Below, piece after piece: positions 1 through 5,212 of a DNA stretch of 6,096 bases. The number at the start of each line of letters is the position of its first letter. Positions within the stretch are counted from its first letter, which is position 1. Origin of the DNA: an uncultured Rhizobiaceae group bacterium (GTDB lineage Bacteria; Pseudomonadota; Alphaproteobacteria; Rhizobiales; Rhizobiaceae); NCBI GenBank assembly GCA_938030645.1, contig CALHHQ010000098.1:1-6096 (forward strand). The letters are read 5' to 3'. The position numbers and the translations under genes are program-made. Under the pieces are notes generated by a model. It did not search any database and was not told the origin of the DNA. It saw only the letters and a list, made by a program, of their open reading frames with translations.

Positions 1-287
1 ACCTGCAGTTGGCCGATTTCGCGCGTTGCATTGTTCAATTGCTCATCTGGCGTTTGTCCATTGTCGGACAATGTGGAAACGTTCTCGCGCACCTGCCCTG
101 CGAGACCGGCAATCCGCACCATCATGAATTCGTTTAAGTTGTCAGCTGATATGGATAAAAACCGCAAACGTTCCAGCAATGGATTGTGCGTGTTTTCGGC
201 CTCCATCAAGACACGCCTGTTGAACTGCAACCAGGAAATTTCCCGGTTGATGTAACGCGATTGATTTTCAGTCAAAGTGACGTTCAT
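1..287 (-). CDS. ppk: Polyphosphate kinase 1, N-terminal part (runs off left edge)
   Basis: This gene makes long-chain inorganic polyphosphate from ATP, reversibly, at the cytoplasmic face of the cell. Only the first 95 codons are present; the rest lies left of base 1. The visible part is the helical N-terminal PPK1 domain: NREISWLQFNRRVL at residues 14-27, then PLLERLRFLSIS at 36-47 and NLNEFMMVR at 50-58. Asn50 aligns with the ATP-binding Asn45 of the E. coli enzyme. The usual NLDEF motif reads NLNEF here, so the conserved Asp is Asn52. The ATG at 287-285 is preceded by a weak GGAA and gives the normal N-terminus of the family. It lies 67 bases downstream of hdaA on the same strand and is probably the last visible member of that operon. 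The autophosphorylated histidine and the catalytic domains are outside the window, so integrity cannot be judged. Confidence 0.95.
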   Translation of the reverse strand, partial: MNVTLTENQSRYINREISWLQFNRRVLMEAENTHNPLLERLRFLSISADNLNEFMMVRIAGLAGQVRENVSTLSDNGQTPDEQLNNATREIGQLQ

Positions 288-354
288 TTACAGTTCCAAA
301 TTCAGCGCAAAACAACTGCACAAGGCCTAAATCAAGACAGTTGGGCTTCGTATT

Positions 355-1038
355 TTATTCCTGCATGCCAAGCGATTGGAGCGCAAGAGAAGCAAGCGGT
401 ATTGTTATAGCCCGTTTTTCAGCCAGAGATGCTTGATCGATGGCTTCAACCAGTTTTTGAGCGAAGGCCAGTGAACGCTCCATGCGGGTCGCGCAATATT
501 CGATCACCGGCATTTCAACCATCATTTGCCGGTCGGCAAACAGTTTAAACAGGACGCCACGGAGCAATTCATCATCAGGCTCGTTCAGTTCAACAAGATG
601 TGCCAGTTTCATGCGGGATTTGAGATCGGGCAATACAATGCCCCAATCTCCGGGCCAGCGACGGCTTGTGAGAAGGAGATTGCCCTTCCCTGCCTTCACC
701 ATGTTGATAATGTGGAACAAGCGCGTCTCGCTGAAATTGCCCTGAACAATATCTTCGACCACGTAGTTCCCGTAGTTTTGTTGAGGCAATTCATCGTCGG
801 CTCCCAGTGAAGGCAATATGTGTGCCTGCGCTTGAGCTGCCCAAATTTGCGCCAAATGCGACTTTCCTGCCCCTGTTGGGCCAGCCAATATCACGATGGG
901 TGAAGGCCAATCAGGCCAAGAATCCAAGAATTTTACCGCAGCCGAATTCGCATCGCTGACCAATAGGTCTTCGCGCGCACTGGCGGCTTCCAACGGCAGA
1001 TGCAGCGGCAATTGGCCGGAGGGTTTACACTTAGACAT
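355..1038 (-). CDS. hdaA: HdaA, DnaA-related regulatory inactivator of DnaA
   Basis: Hda-type proteins bind the DNA polymerase sliding clamp after replication starts and stimulate hydrolysis of ATP bound to DnaA, which prevents re-initiation. The 227-residue protein has a clamp-binding motif near the N-terminus (QLPLHL, 9-14), comparable to QLSLPL in E. coli Hda. It then shows a single AAA+ domain: Walker A GPTGAGKS at 53-60, Walker B YVVEDI at 92-97 with the acidic pair Glu95-Asp96, sensor I-like LLLTSR at 121-126, and LPDLKSRM at 136-143 with Arg142 as the likely arginine finger. The C-terminal lid contains RMERSL at 185-190. There is no DnaA domain IV (DNA-binding helix-turn-helix), which separates it from DnaA itself. 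The ATG at 1038-1036 follows AGAAG by 6 bases and lies 15 bases after the permease stop, so the two are probably cotranscribed. Family assignment is firm; action on DnaA is inferred from the family. Confidence 0.93.
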   Translation of the reverse strand: MSKCKPSGQLPLHLPLEAASAREDLLVSDANSAAVKFLDSWPDWPSPIVILAGPTGAGKSHLAQIWAAQAQAHILPSLGADDELPQQNYGNYVVEDIVQGNFSETRLFHIINMVKAGKGNLLLTSRRWPGDWGIVLPDLKSRMKLAHLVELNEPDDELLRGVLFKLFADRQMMVEMPVIEYCATRMERSLAFAQKLVEAIDQASLAEKRAITIPLASLALQSLGMQE

Positions 1039-1053
1039 GAAACACTTCTATTT

Positions 1054-2187
1054 TCAGGCTGCTGGCTCATCTTTTCGATCGTGACCGAGATAAAAATCGC
1101 TCTGCAGATATTTGGCCAATGCAAACCGCACCAATACTCCAATGGCTGCGGCCACCGGCACAGCAATAAGCAAGCCTGTGAAACCCATCAAGACGCCAAA
1201 CGCAGAAAGTGAGAACATTAGCCAAACAGGGTGAAGACCGACGCTTTCGCCAACAAGCTTTGGCTGCAGGATATTGCCTTCAAAAAACTGCCCAACAGCG
1301 AAAATGACAATGATCAACAATATCCACCAGAAGTCCGGCCAGAACTGAACCAGCGCAACGCCTACTGCCAAAACGAGACCAATCAGCGAACCGACAAATG
1401 GAATGAAGCTCACGAGGCCAGCGAACATTCCGATCAACAGCCCAAAATTCAAGCCTGCTAGCGTAAGGCTTAGCGCGTAAAACGTTCCAAGAATAAAGCA
1501 CAAAGACCCCTGCCCGCGCACAAACCCCGCGATGGCTTTGTTGATGTCTGATGAGATCGCCTCAAGGTCGCTTTTGTGATCGCGCGGAAGCCATGAGTCC
1601 ACCCGTTCAATCATACGGTCCCAATCAAGCAACAAGTAAAATGCAACGATCGGCGTGATCACAAAGAGCGACAACACATCGACCAGCGCTTTGCCTGAAT
1701 TCCAGATAGAGCCGAGCAGCGTGGTCAACCAACCAGCGCCTTGCTGCAAGACTTGGTCAAGATTTTCACGGATGTTCGCCGAACCTTCGCCGATCAAATT
1801 GCGAAGCCATTCACTTTCTGTGTTTGCGATCAACGCCTGCAATTGTGTGATGTATGACGGCATGCGCCCAATCAGGCCAGACAATTGATGGGAAAGGACC
1901 GGCACCAACAGAATAAGAGCCAACGAAAACAGGAATACAAAGACAAGCAATATCATCACGGTCGCGAATAGCCTGCTTGTGCCCCAAGACTCTAATTTAT
2001 CTGCCACAGGGTCCAGCATATAAGCCAATGCCATGCCCGCGATGAAAGGCAACAAAATCGATCGAAACACAAACATGAAAAGCACCAACACGACAAATGC
2101 GCCAAGCCAGAAAAACGCTTGCCGTTTAATGCTGTTTGAAAACACAGCTTCTTCTTCGGTCGCCTTTGCTACAGCTTTTTTGGCCAA
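1054..2187 (-). CDS. AI-2E family (PerM-like) inner-membrane transporter
   Basis: This is a polytopic inner-membrane protein of the AI-2E/PerM family (TIGR00374-like/PF01594), whose members export or exchange small molecules or ions; the substrate here is unknown. It has 377 residues, the usual length. Hydrophobic segments lie at about 24-42, 44-58, 72-97, 168-187, 226-244, 246-275, 286-302 and 321-353, with a soluble loop at about 98-165. Family hallmarks are visible: TPIVAFYLLLDWD (178-190), FVRGQ (222-226), GLNFGLLIGMFAGLVSFIPF (245-264), and an EGNILQPKLVG stretch (303-313) leading into GLHPVW (317-322). There is no in-frame ATG upstream. The start is TTG at 2187-2185, supported by GGAGAGA seven bases before it. 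The first 19 bases overlap the end of the phosphatidyltransferase gene, which suggests translational coupling. Naming it an autoinducer-2 exporter would go beyond the evidence. Confidence 0.93.
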   Translation of the reverse strand: MAKKAVAKATEEEAVFSNSIKRQAFFWLGAFVVLVLFMFVFRSILLPFIAGMALAYMLDPVADKLESWGTSRLFATVMILLVFVFLFSLALILLVPVLSHQLSGLIGRMPSYITQLQALIANTESEWLRNLIGEGSANIRENLDQVLQQGAGWLTTLLGSIWNSGKALVDVLSLFVITPIVAFYLLLDWDRMIERVDSWLPRDHKSDLEAISSDINKAIAGFVRGQGSLCFILGTFYALSLTLAGLNFGLLIGMFAGLVSFIPFVGSLIGLVLAVGVALVQFWPDFWWILLIIVIFAVGQFFEGNILQPKLVGESVGLHPVWLMFSLSAFGVLMGFTGLLIAVPVAAAIGVLVRFALAKYLQSDFYLGHDRKDEPAA

Positions 2188-2747
2188 GTCGATGTCTCTC
2201 CATTTTCACGGGCTGTGCCGTTTGCAAACAATGCCAGCCCCTGCATGATATAAGCTATTGCAGAGGCAGCTGTCAGCACTCCCGTCAAATATTCTAATAT
2301 GGTTTGGATTGTAGGCAGCGGATATTCAAACCCCAGCACGCCCAGAACCAATGCCGCCAAAACAATTTGCATCGCTGTGTTCACTTTAGAGACCCATAGG
2401 GGCTTAATCGTGACCTCTTTTTCAAGGGTGTAGGCCAACATGACGCCAAACACGATGATGAGGTCTCGGCTCACCACCAAAATAGTCAACCATAGTGGCA
2501 AATGACCAAGATAGGCTAAGACGATGAACACAGACACAAGCATGAGTTTGTCTGCAATTGGATCTAGGATTGTGCCGAATTCGCTCTGCTGATTCATCGC
2601 CCGCGCAACCGTGCCATCCACGGCATCAGATAGGCCCGCGATCATAAATGCGACAAAAGCAAATATCGGTTGATTGGCCAGCAATGCCCAAATGATTACG
2701 GGCACCAACAAAACCCGACCAATTGTTATAAAATTCGCAATAGTCAA
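2169..2747 (-). CDS. CDP-alcohol phosphatidyltransferase (PgsA/cardiolipin synthase-like)
   Basis: Enzymes of this family move a phosphatidyl group from CDP-diacylglycerol to an alcohol such as glycerol-3-phosphate, making membrane phospholipid at the inner membrane. The CDP-OH-P signature is complete: with the start used here, Asp41, Asp44-Gly45, Ala48-Arg49, Gly58, Asp62 and Asp66 all fall at the required spacing. About six hydrophobic segments surround it. There is no ATG near the N-terminus. I chose TTG at 2747-2745 because it gives the family's usual opening, TIANFITIGRVLLVP, and is preceded by GGAAA 8 bases upstream. An alternative TTG at 2789-2787 would add 14 residues behind a weak GAG. 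The product is 192 residues (206 with the longer start), normal for PgsA-like proteins. It is the first gene of the leftward operon. The exact acceptor alcohol cannot be read from the sequence, so I withhold the symbol pgsA. Confidence 0.88.
   Translation of the reverse strand: MTIANFITIGRVLLVPVIIWALLANQPIFAFVAFMIAGLSDAVDGTVARAMNQQSEFGTILDPIADKLMLVSVFIVLAYLGHLPLWLTILVVSRDLIIVFGVMLAYTLEKEVTIKPLWVSKVNTAMQIVLAALVLGVLGFEYPLPTIQTILEYLTGVLTAASAIAYIMQGLALFANGTARENGETSTWPKKL
2195..2201 (-). promoter_or_regulatory. Ribosome binding site deciding the TTG start of the AI-2E gene
   Basis: On the minus strand this reads GGAGAGA and lies 7 bases before the TTG at 2187-2185. It is inside the coding region of the upstream phosphatidyltransferase gene. 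An in-frame TGA at 2208-2206 excludes any longer reading frame, and no ATG occurs between that stop and the TTG, so this site fixes the start. Confidence 0.7.
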
Positions 2748-2839
2748 ATCAAACGTTTCCGCAGGTAACGTTGCACAATCAACAAGCAAACTTTGCGCTC
2801 AATAAGATTTGATTGCAAGAAACCGTTCACACAGAATTC

Positions 2840-2858
2840 TCTTGCTTGTGATGCAAGA
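2840..2858. promoter_or_regulatory. Perfect inverted repeat in the divergent control region (possible operator)
   Basis: TCTTGC (2840-2845) and GCAAGA (2853-2858) are exact reverse complements separated by TTGTGAT. A third copy of GCAAGA lies at 2815-2820, 38 bases upstream. The element sits between the start of the leftward phosphatidyltransferase operon and the rightward small secreted-protein gene, where a repressor or activator serving either side would bind. The arms are short, so chance is possible; no regulator is known to me for this sequence. Confidence 0.35.
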
Positions 2859-2862
2859 TCAA

Positions 2863-2891
2863 TTGACTCACCGGCTTTTGCCCCTGACATT
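2863..2891 (+). promoter_or_regulatory. Possible sigma-70 promoter for the small secreted-protein gene
   Basis: TTGACT at 2863-2868 matches a -35 box in five of six positions. With 17 bases of spacing, the -10 position at 2886-2891 reads GACATT, which matches TATAAT in only three of six. The start of transcription would fall near 2898, just before the ribosome binding site at 2903-2908, leaving a very short leader. The -35 box overlaps a GACTC (GANTC) site at 2865-2869, the methylation target of CcrM in many alphaproteobacteria. Confidence 0.3.
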
Positions 2892-2902
2892 TGAACAAAA
2901 TC

Positions 2903-2908
2903 AAAGGA
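2903..2908 (+). promoter_or_regulatory. Ribosome binding site deciding the start of the small secreted-protein gene
   Basis: AAAGGA lies 8 bases before the ATG at 2917. It supports this start over an in-frame TTG at 2809 and an ATG at 2851. The chosen start also places a clean signal peptide at the N-terminus; the longer forms would bury it behind about 22-36 residues. Confidence 0.75.
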
Positions 2909-2916
2909 ATGGTGCG

Positions 2917-3405
2917 ATGACACGAAAAAACCTATTCGCCGCAACTGGCCTTGTGGCCCTTGTGGCTCTCAGCTCTGTTTCATCAGCCAGTGCGGGCGAC
3001 AGCCATGCTGGATATTATTATCCTGAGCCGCAGAGTTCCGAAGTCTATGCGTCCCCTTTATCGCCATTGCCGAATGCCAACAAACGCACGCGCGTGGGTT
3101 TCACGGTCGGGCTTGATGCACAACAGCGCAAGCGGTCTCACGCACCCGACTATCATGTGTTTGCCAAAGGCGCGAGCGCCCAAAAAATGATTATCGTTGC
3201 GACCACGGAGGGCAAATACAACACACTGTTTCGTTTGCGCGCTTTGCTCGCTGCGATGTCTGCAGAGGCCCGTTTGTCGCCGCTGTTTCAGAAATCCAAA
3301 CAGCCCCAAAACCTGAATTTTCTCGATTTGGCGCGGCTTACAGGATTTACGAAAGTCACGATCACAGATGGCGACACCATCGCACACCGCATCGATATCA
3401 AATAA
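2917..3405 (+). CDS. Small secreted or periplasmic protein of unknown function
   Basis: I cannot assign a function to this 162-residue protein. A Sec-type signal peptide is plain: basic MTRKN, a hydrophobic core at about 6-21, and Ala-Ser-Ala at 24-26 with likely cleavage before Gly27. The mature part begins with an aromatic, proline-containing stretch (HAGYYYPEP, 30-38), then a polar region with NKRTRVGF (55-62), a hydrophobic strand MIIVAT (91-96), a probable amphipathic helix at 103-120 (TLFRLRALLAAMSAEARL) and a C-terminal segment FTKVTITDGD (144-153). There are no cysteines, no lipobox and no further membrane span, so a soluble periplasmic protein is likely. I vaguely recall similar rhizobial proteins labelled molybdopterin-guanine dinucleotide biosynthesis protein A. 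Nothing here supports that: the nucleotide-binding motif of MobA is absent and MobA is cytoplasmic. It is divergent from the lipid operon and 82 bases ahead of purM. Confidence 0.85.
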   Translation: MTRKNLFAATGLVALVALSSVSSASAGDSHAGYYYPEPQSSEVYASPLSPLPNANKRTRVGFTVGLDAQQRKRSHAPDYHVFAKGASAQKMIIVATTEGKYNTLFRLRALLAAMSAEARLSPLFQKSKQPQNLNFLDLARLTGFTKVTITDGDTIAHRIDIK

Positions 3406-3446
3406 ATCGACGATAACTCACAGTTTTCCACCCTCTTTTGCATGAG

Positions 3447-3477
3447 TTGACAAGACGCTGACGCTTGAGCGGCTTAT
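3447..3477 (+). promoter_or_regulatory. Possible promoter for purMN
   Basis: A perfect -35 hexamer TTGACA is at 3447-3452. Downstream the best -10-like sequence is GCTTAT at 3472-3477 (19-base spacing), or the overlapping TTATAG at 3474-3479 (21 bases). At the optimal 17-base spacing the hexamer is a poor CGGCTT. If GCTTAT were used, transcription would start at about 3484, after the apparent ribosome binding site, so the true -10 or start may differ. No purine riboswitch or PurR-like palindrome is apparent in the 82-base gap. Confidence 0.35.
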
Positions 3478-3482
3478 AGGAA
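3478..3482 (+). promoter_or_regulatory. Ribosome binding site of purM
   Basis: AGGAA ends 5 bases before the purM ATG at 3488. It supports this start, which yields an N-terminus of normal length for the family before the SYADAGVDI motif. Confidence 0.6.
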
Positions 3483-3487
3483 CGGGT

Positions 3488-4555
3488 ATGAGCGATAAAG
3501 AACACAACAAGTCACCCCTCTCCTATGCTGATGCTGGAGTGGATATTGATGCTGGCAACTCGCTGGTGAACTCCATCAAGCCCTTGATTGCTGCCACAAT
3601 GCGATCTGGTGCTGATGGATCCATTGGTGGTTTCGGTGGTGTGTTCGACATCGCCGCCACGGGTTATAAAGATCCTCTTCTGGTCGCAGCCAATGATGGT
3701 GTCGGCACCAAACTCAAAATTGCAATTGATACTGGCCAGCACGACACTATCGGCATCGATTTAGTCGCAATGTGCGTAAACGACCTTGTGGTGCAAGGGG
3801 CAGAACCCCTTTTCTTTCTCGACTATTTTGCCACCGGCAAACTCGACAATGGTGTTGCTGAACAAGTGATCGCAGGAATCGCCAAAGGGTGTTCCATATC
3901 TGGCTGCGCATTGATTGGTGGCGAAACGGCAGAAATGCCGGGCATGTATAATGAAGGCGACTACGACCTTGCTGGATTTTCTGTCGGCGCTGTGGAACGT
4001 GGTGAATTGTTGCCGCGCGGCGTTGCAGCTGGTGATGTGGTTCTGGCACTGGGTTCCAGCGGTGTCCACTCAAACGGCTATTCGTTGGTGCGACGTGTTG
4101 TAGAGCGCAGTGGTTTGGCATGGAACGATGCCTCTCCGTTCGGTGGCGGAACACTGGCCGAAGAATTGCTGACACCTACTCGCATTTATGTGCGCAGCCT
4201 TCTGGCCGCCTTGAAGGGCCATAAATGCATCAAAGCCTTTGCCCATATTACAGGTGGCGGGCTGACTGAAAACATACCCCGTGTTTTGCCAAAGGACGTC
4301 AGCGCTGAAATCGATCTGTCACAGTTGAAAATGCCACCTGTGTTCTCTTGGTTGAAATCGGTTGGCAGTATTGAGGACAGCGAAATGTTGCGCACATTCA
4401 ACTGCGGAACAGGCATGGTGGTCGTGGTCCCAGAAGCCGACGTTGATGCCATTTCAAAAACACTGGCTGCGGAAGGCGAAACCGTCACAAAGATTGGCCG
4501 TCTCGTTGAAGGCGATGGTGAAGTGACAACAGTTGGCCAAGTGGACTGGTCGTAG
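3488..4555 (+). CDS. purM: Phosphoribosylformylglycinamidine cyclo-ligase (AIR synthetase)
   Basis: PurM carries out the ATP-dependent ring closure of FGAM to aminoimidazole ribonucleotide, the fifth step of de novo purine synthesis, in the cytoplasm. The 355 residues match the normal length. Hallmarks run in order: SYADAGVDIDAGN (12-24), GGFGGVFD (47-54), the ATP/phosphate-binding NDGVGTKLKIA (69-79), GIDLVAMCVNDLVVQGAEPL (89-108), LDYFATGKLD (111-120), GGETAEMPGMY (144-154), GSSGVHSNGYSLVR (189-202), AHITGGGLTENIPRVLP (252-268) and FNCGTGM (304-310). The fold is the AIRS N- plus C-domain pair shared with PurL and HypE, but the motif set is specific to PurM. It is followed 3 bases later by purN, a standard purMN operon. 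All key motifs are intact. An uninterrupted antisense frame overlaps its 3' end but is a shadow. Confidence 0.98.
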   Translation: MSDKEHNKSPLSYADAGVDIDAGNSLVNSIKPLIAATMRSGADGSIGGFGGVFDIAATGYKDPLLVAANDGVGTKLKIAIDTGQHDTIGIDLVAMCVNDLVVQGAEPLFFLDYFATGKLDNGVAEQVIAGIAKGCSISGCALIGGETAEMPGMYNEGDYDLAGFSVGAVERGELLPRGVAAGDVVLALGSSGVHSNGYSLVRRVVERSGLAWNDASPFGGGTLAEELLTPTRIYVRSLLAALKGHKCIKAFAHITGGGLTENIPRVLPKDVSAEIDLSQLKMPPVFSWLKSVGSIEDSEMLRTFNCGTGMVVVVPEADVDAISKTLAAEGETVTKIGRLVEGDGEVTTVGQVDWS

Positions 4556-4558
4556 CCC

Positions 4559-5212
4559 ATGGCGAAACTCAAAGTCGCCGTTCTGATTTCCGGGCGTGGA
4601 TCCAATATGGGATCACTCGCGCGCGCGACGATGGACCCAGACTTTCCTGCTGAAATTGTGTTGGTGTTGTCCAATAGGCCCCATTCGCCGGGTTTAGAAC
4701 TGGCGCAGGAGCACGGCATTGATATCCGCGTTATTGACCATAAAGAATTTGCAGACCGCGAGGCCCATGAAGCAGCGATGACGCAAGCTCTGGAAGAAGC
4801 TGGGACAGAACTTGTATGTCTGGCGGGCTATATGCGCATTTTGGAAGAAGGCTTCGTAAATGAATGGCGTGGGCGGTTGATCAACATTCACCCAAGTCTG
4901 CTCCCCTCATTTCGTGGCGTTGATACCCATGAGCGGGCATTGGAACGTGGAGTTCGCGTTCATGGGTGTTCAGTTCACTTCGTCACTGCAGAATTGGATG
5001 CTGGCCCCATTATCGCACAAGCCGCAGTTCCAGTCGCTCCAGATGATACACCTGAGACACTTTCGGAGCGTGTTTTGGAGGCAGAGCACAACTTATATCC
5101 CCATGCATTGGCGCTCATTGCATCAGGCAAAATACGTTGGTCAGGCGACAGCGCCGTCGCGGATAGCGATGTAACGGAACACGATGTCGCCGTGTTCCCC
5201 AACCCACTTTAG
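4559..5212 (+). CDS. purN: Phosphoribosylglycinamide formyltransferase (GAR transformylase)
   Basis: PurN transfers the formyl group of 10-formyltetrahydrofolate to GAR, giving FGAR, the third step of de novo purine synthesis. The 217-residue protein shows the phosphate-binding loop SGRGSN (11-16), LAGYMRIL in the folate site (88-95), and NIHPSLLPSF (109-118). Asn109 and His111 match the catalytic pair Asn106/His108 of E. coli, and Asp147 in ELDAGP matches Asp144. HERAL (124-128) and GCSVHFV (136-142) also fit. The last 20 or so residues (about 196-217) are poorly conserved in the family. The ATG lies 3 bases after the purM stop without a strong ribosome binding site, which suggests translational coupling. 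The stop codon overlaps, by 4 bases, the stop of the convergent oxidoreductase gene. Confidence 0.97.
   Translation: MAKLKVAVLISGRGSNMGSLARATMDPDFPAEIVLVLSNRPHSPGLELAQEHGIDIRVIDHKEFADREAHEAAMTQALEEAGTELVCLAGYMRILEEGFVNEWRGRLINIHPSLLPSFRGVDTHERALERGVRVHGCSVHFVTAELDAGPIIAQAAVPVAPDDTPETLSERVLEAEHNLYPHALALIASGKIRWSGDSAVADSDVTEHDVAVFPNPL
5176..5198. terminator. Perfect 8-bp hairpin near the convergent gene ends
   Basis: GGAACACG (5176-5183) and CGTGTTCC (5191-5198) are exact complements around a 7-base loop. On the minus strand the stem begins 10 bases after the TAA of the oxidoreductase gene (5211-5209), a good place for a terminator. On the plus strand it lies within the last codons of purN. 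Neither side has a clear run of T, so it is not a textbook intrinsic terminator; it could slow polymerase or protect the mRNA 3' ends. Confidence 0.45.

Noticed and set aside
313..343. CAACTG ... CAGTTG inverted repeat in the hdaA-ppk gap
   Set aside because: The arms are 6 bases with a 20-base loop and no T-run; a terminator or operator call would rest on chance-level evidence.
2809..2916. N-terminal extension of the secreted-protein gene from TTG at 2809
   Set aside because: The extension would place 36 residues before a signal peptide and ignore the well-spaced AAAGGA before the ATG at 2917.
3058..3387. Antisense frame of 109 codons opposite the small secreted-protein gene
   Set aside because: The plus-strand frame has a clear signal peptide and ribosome binding site; the antisense frame has neither and shows no recognisable motif.
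3424..3432. DnaA-box-like TTTTCCACC upstream of purM
   Set aside because: It is a single site that departs from the relaxed consensus, with no second box nearby and no AT-rich unwinding region. The presence of hdaA 2.4 kb away is not enough.
3747..4175. Antisense frame of 142 codons within purM
   Set aside because: It is rich in Arg, His, Gln and Ser, typical of a shadow frame, and lies inside an intact purM.
4186..4719. Open antisense frame of 177 codons opposite the purM/purN junction
   Set aside because: It lies wholly opposite two genes with complete family motifs, has no recognisable domain, and its composition is that expected of a reverse-frame shadow.
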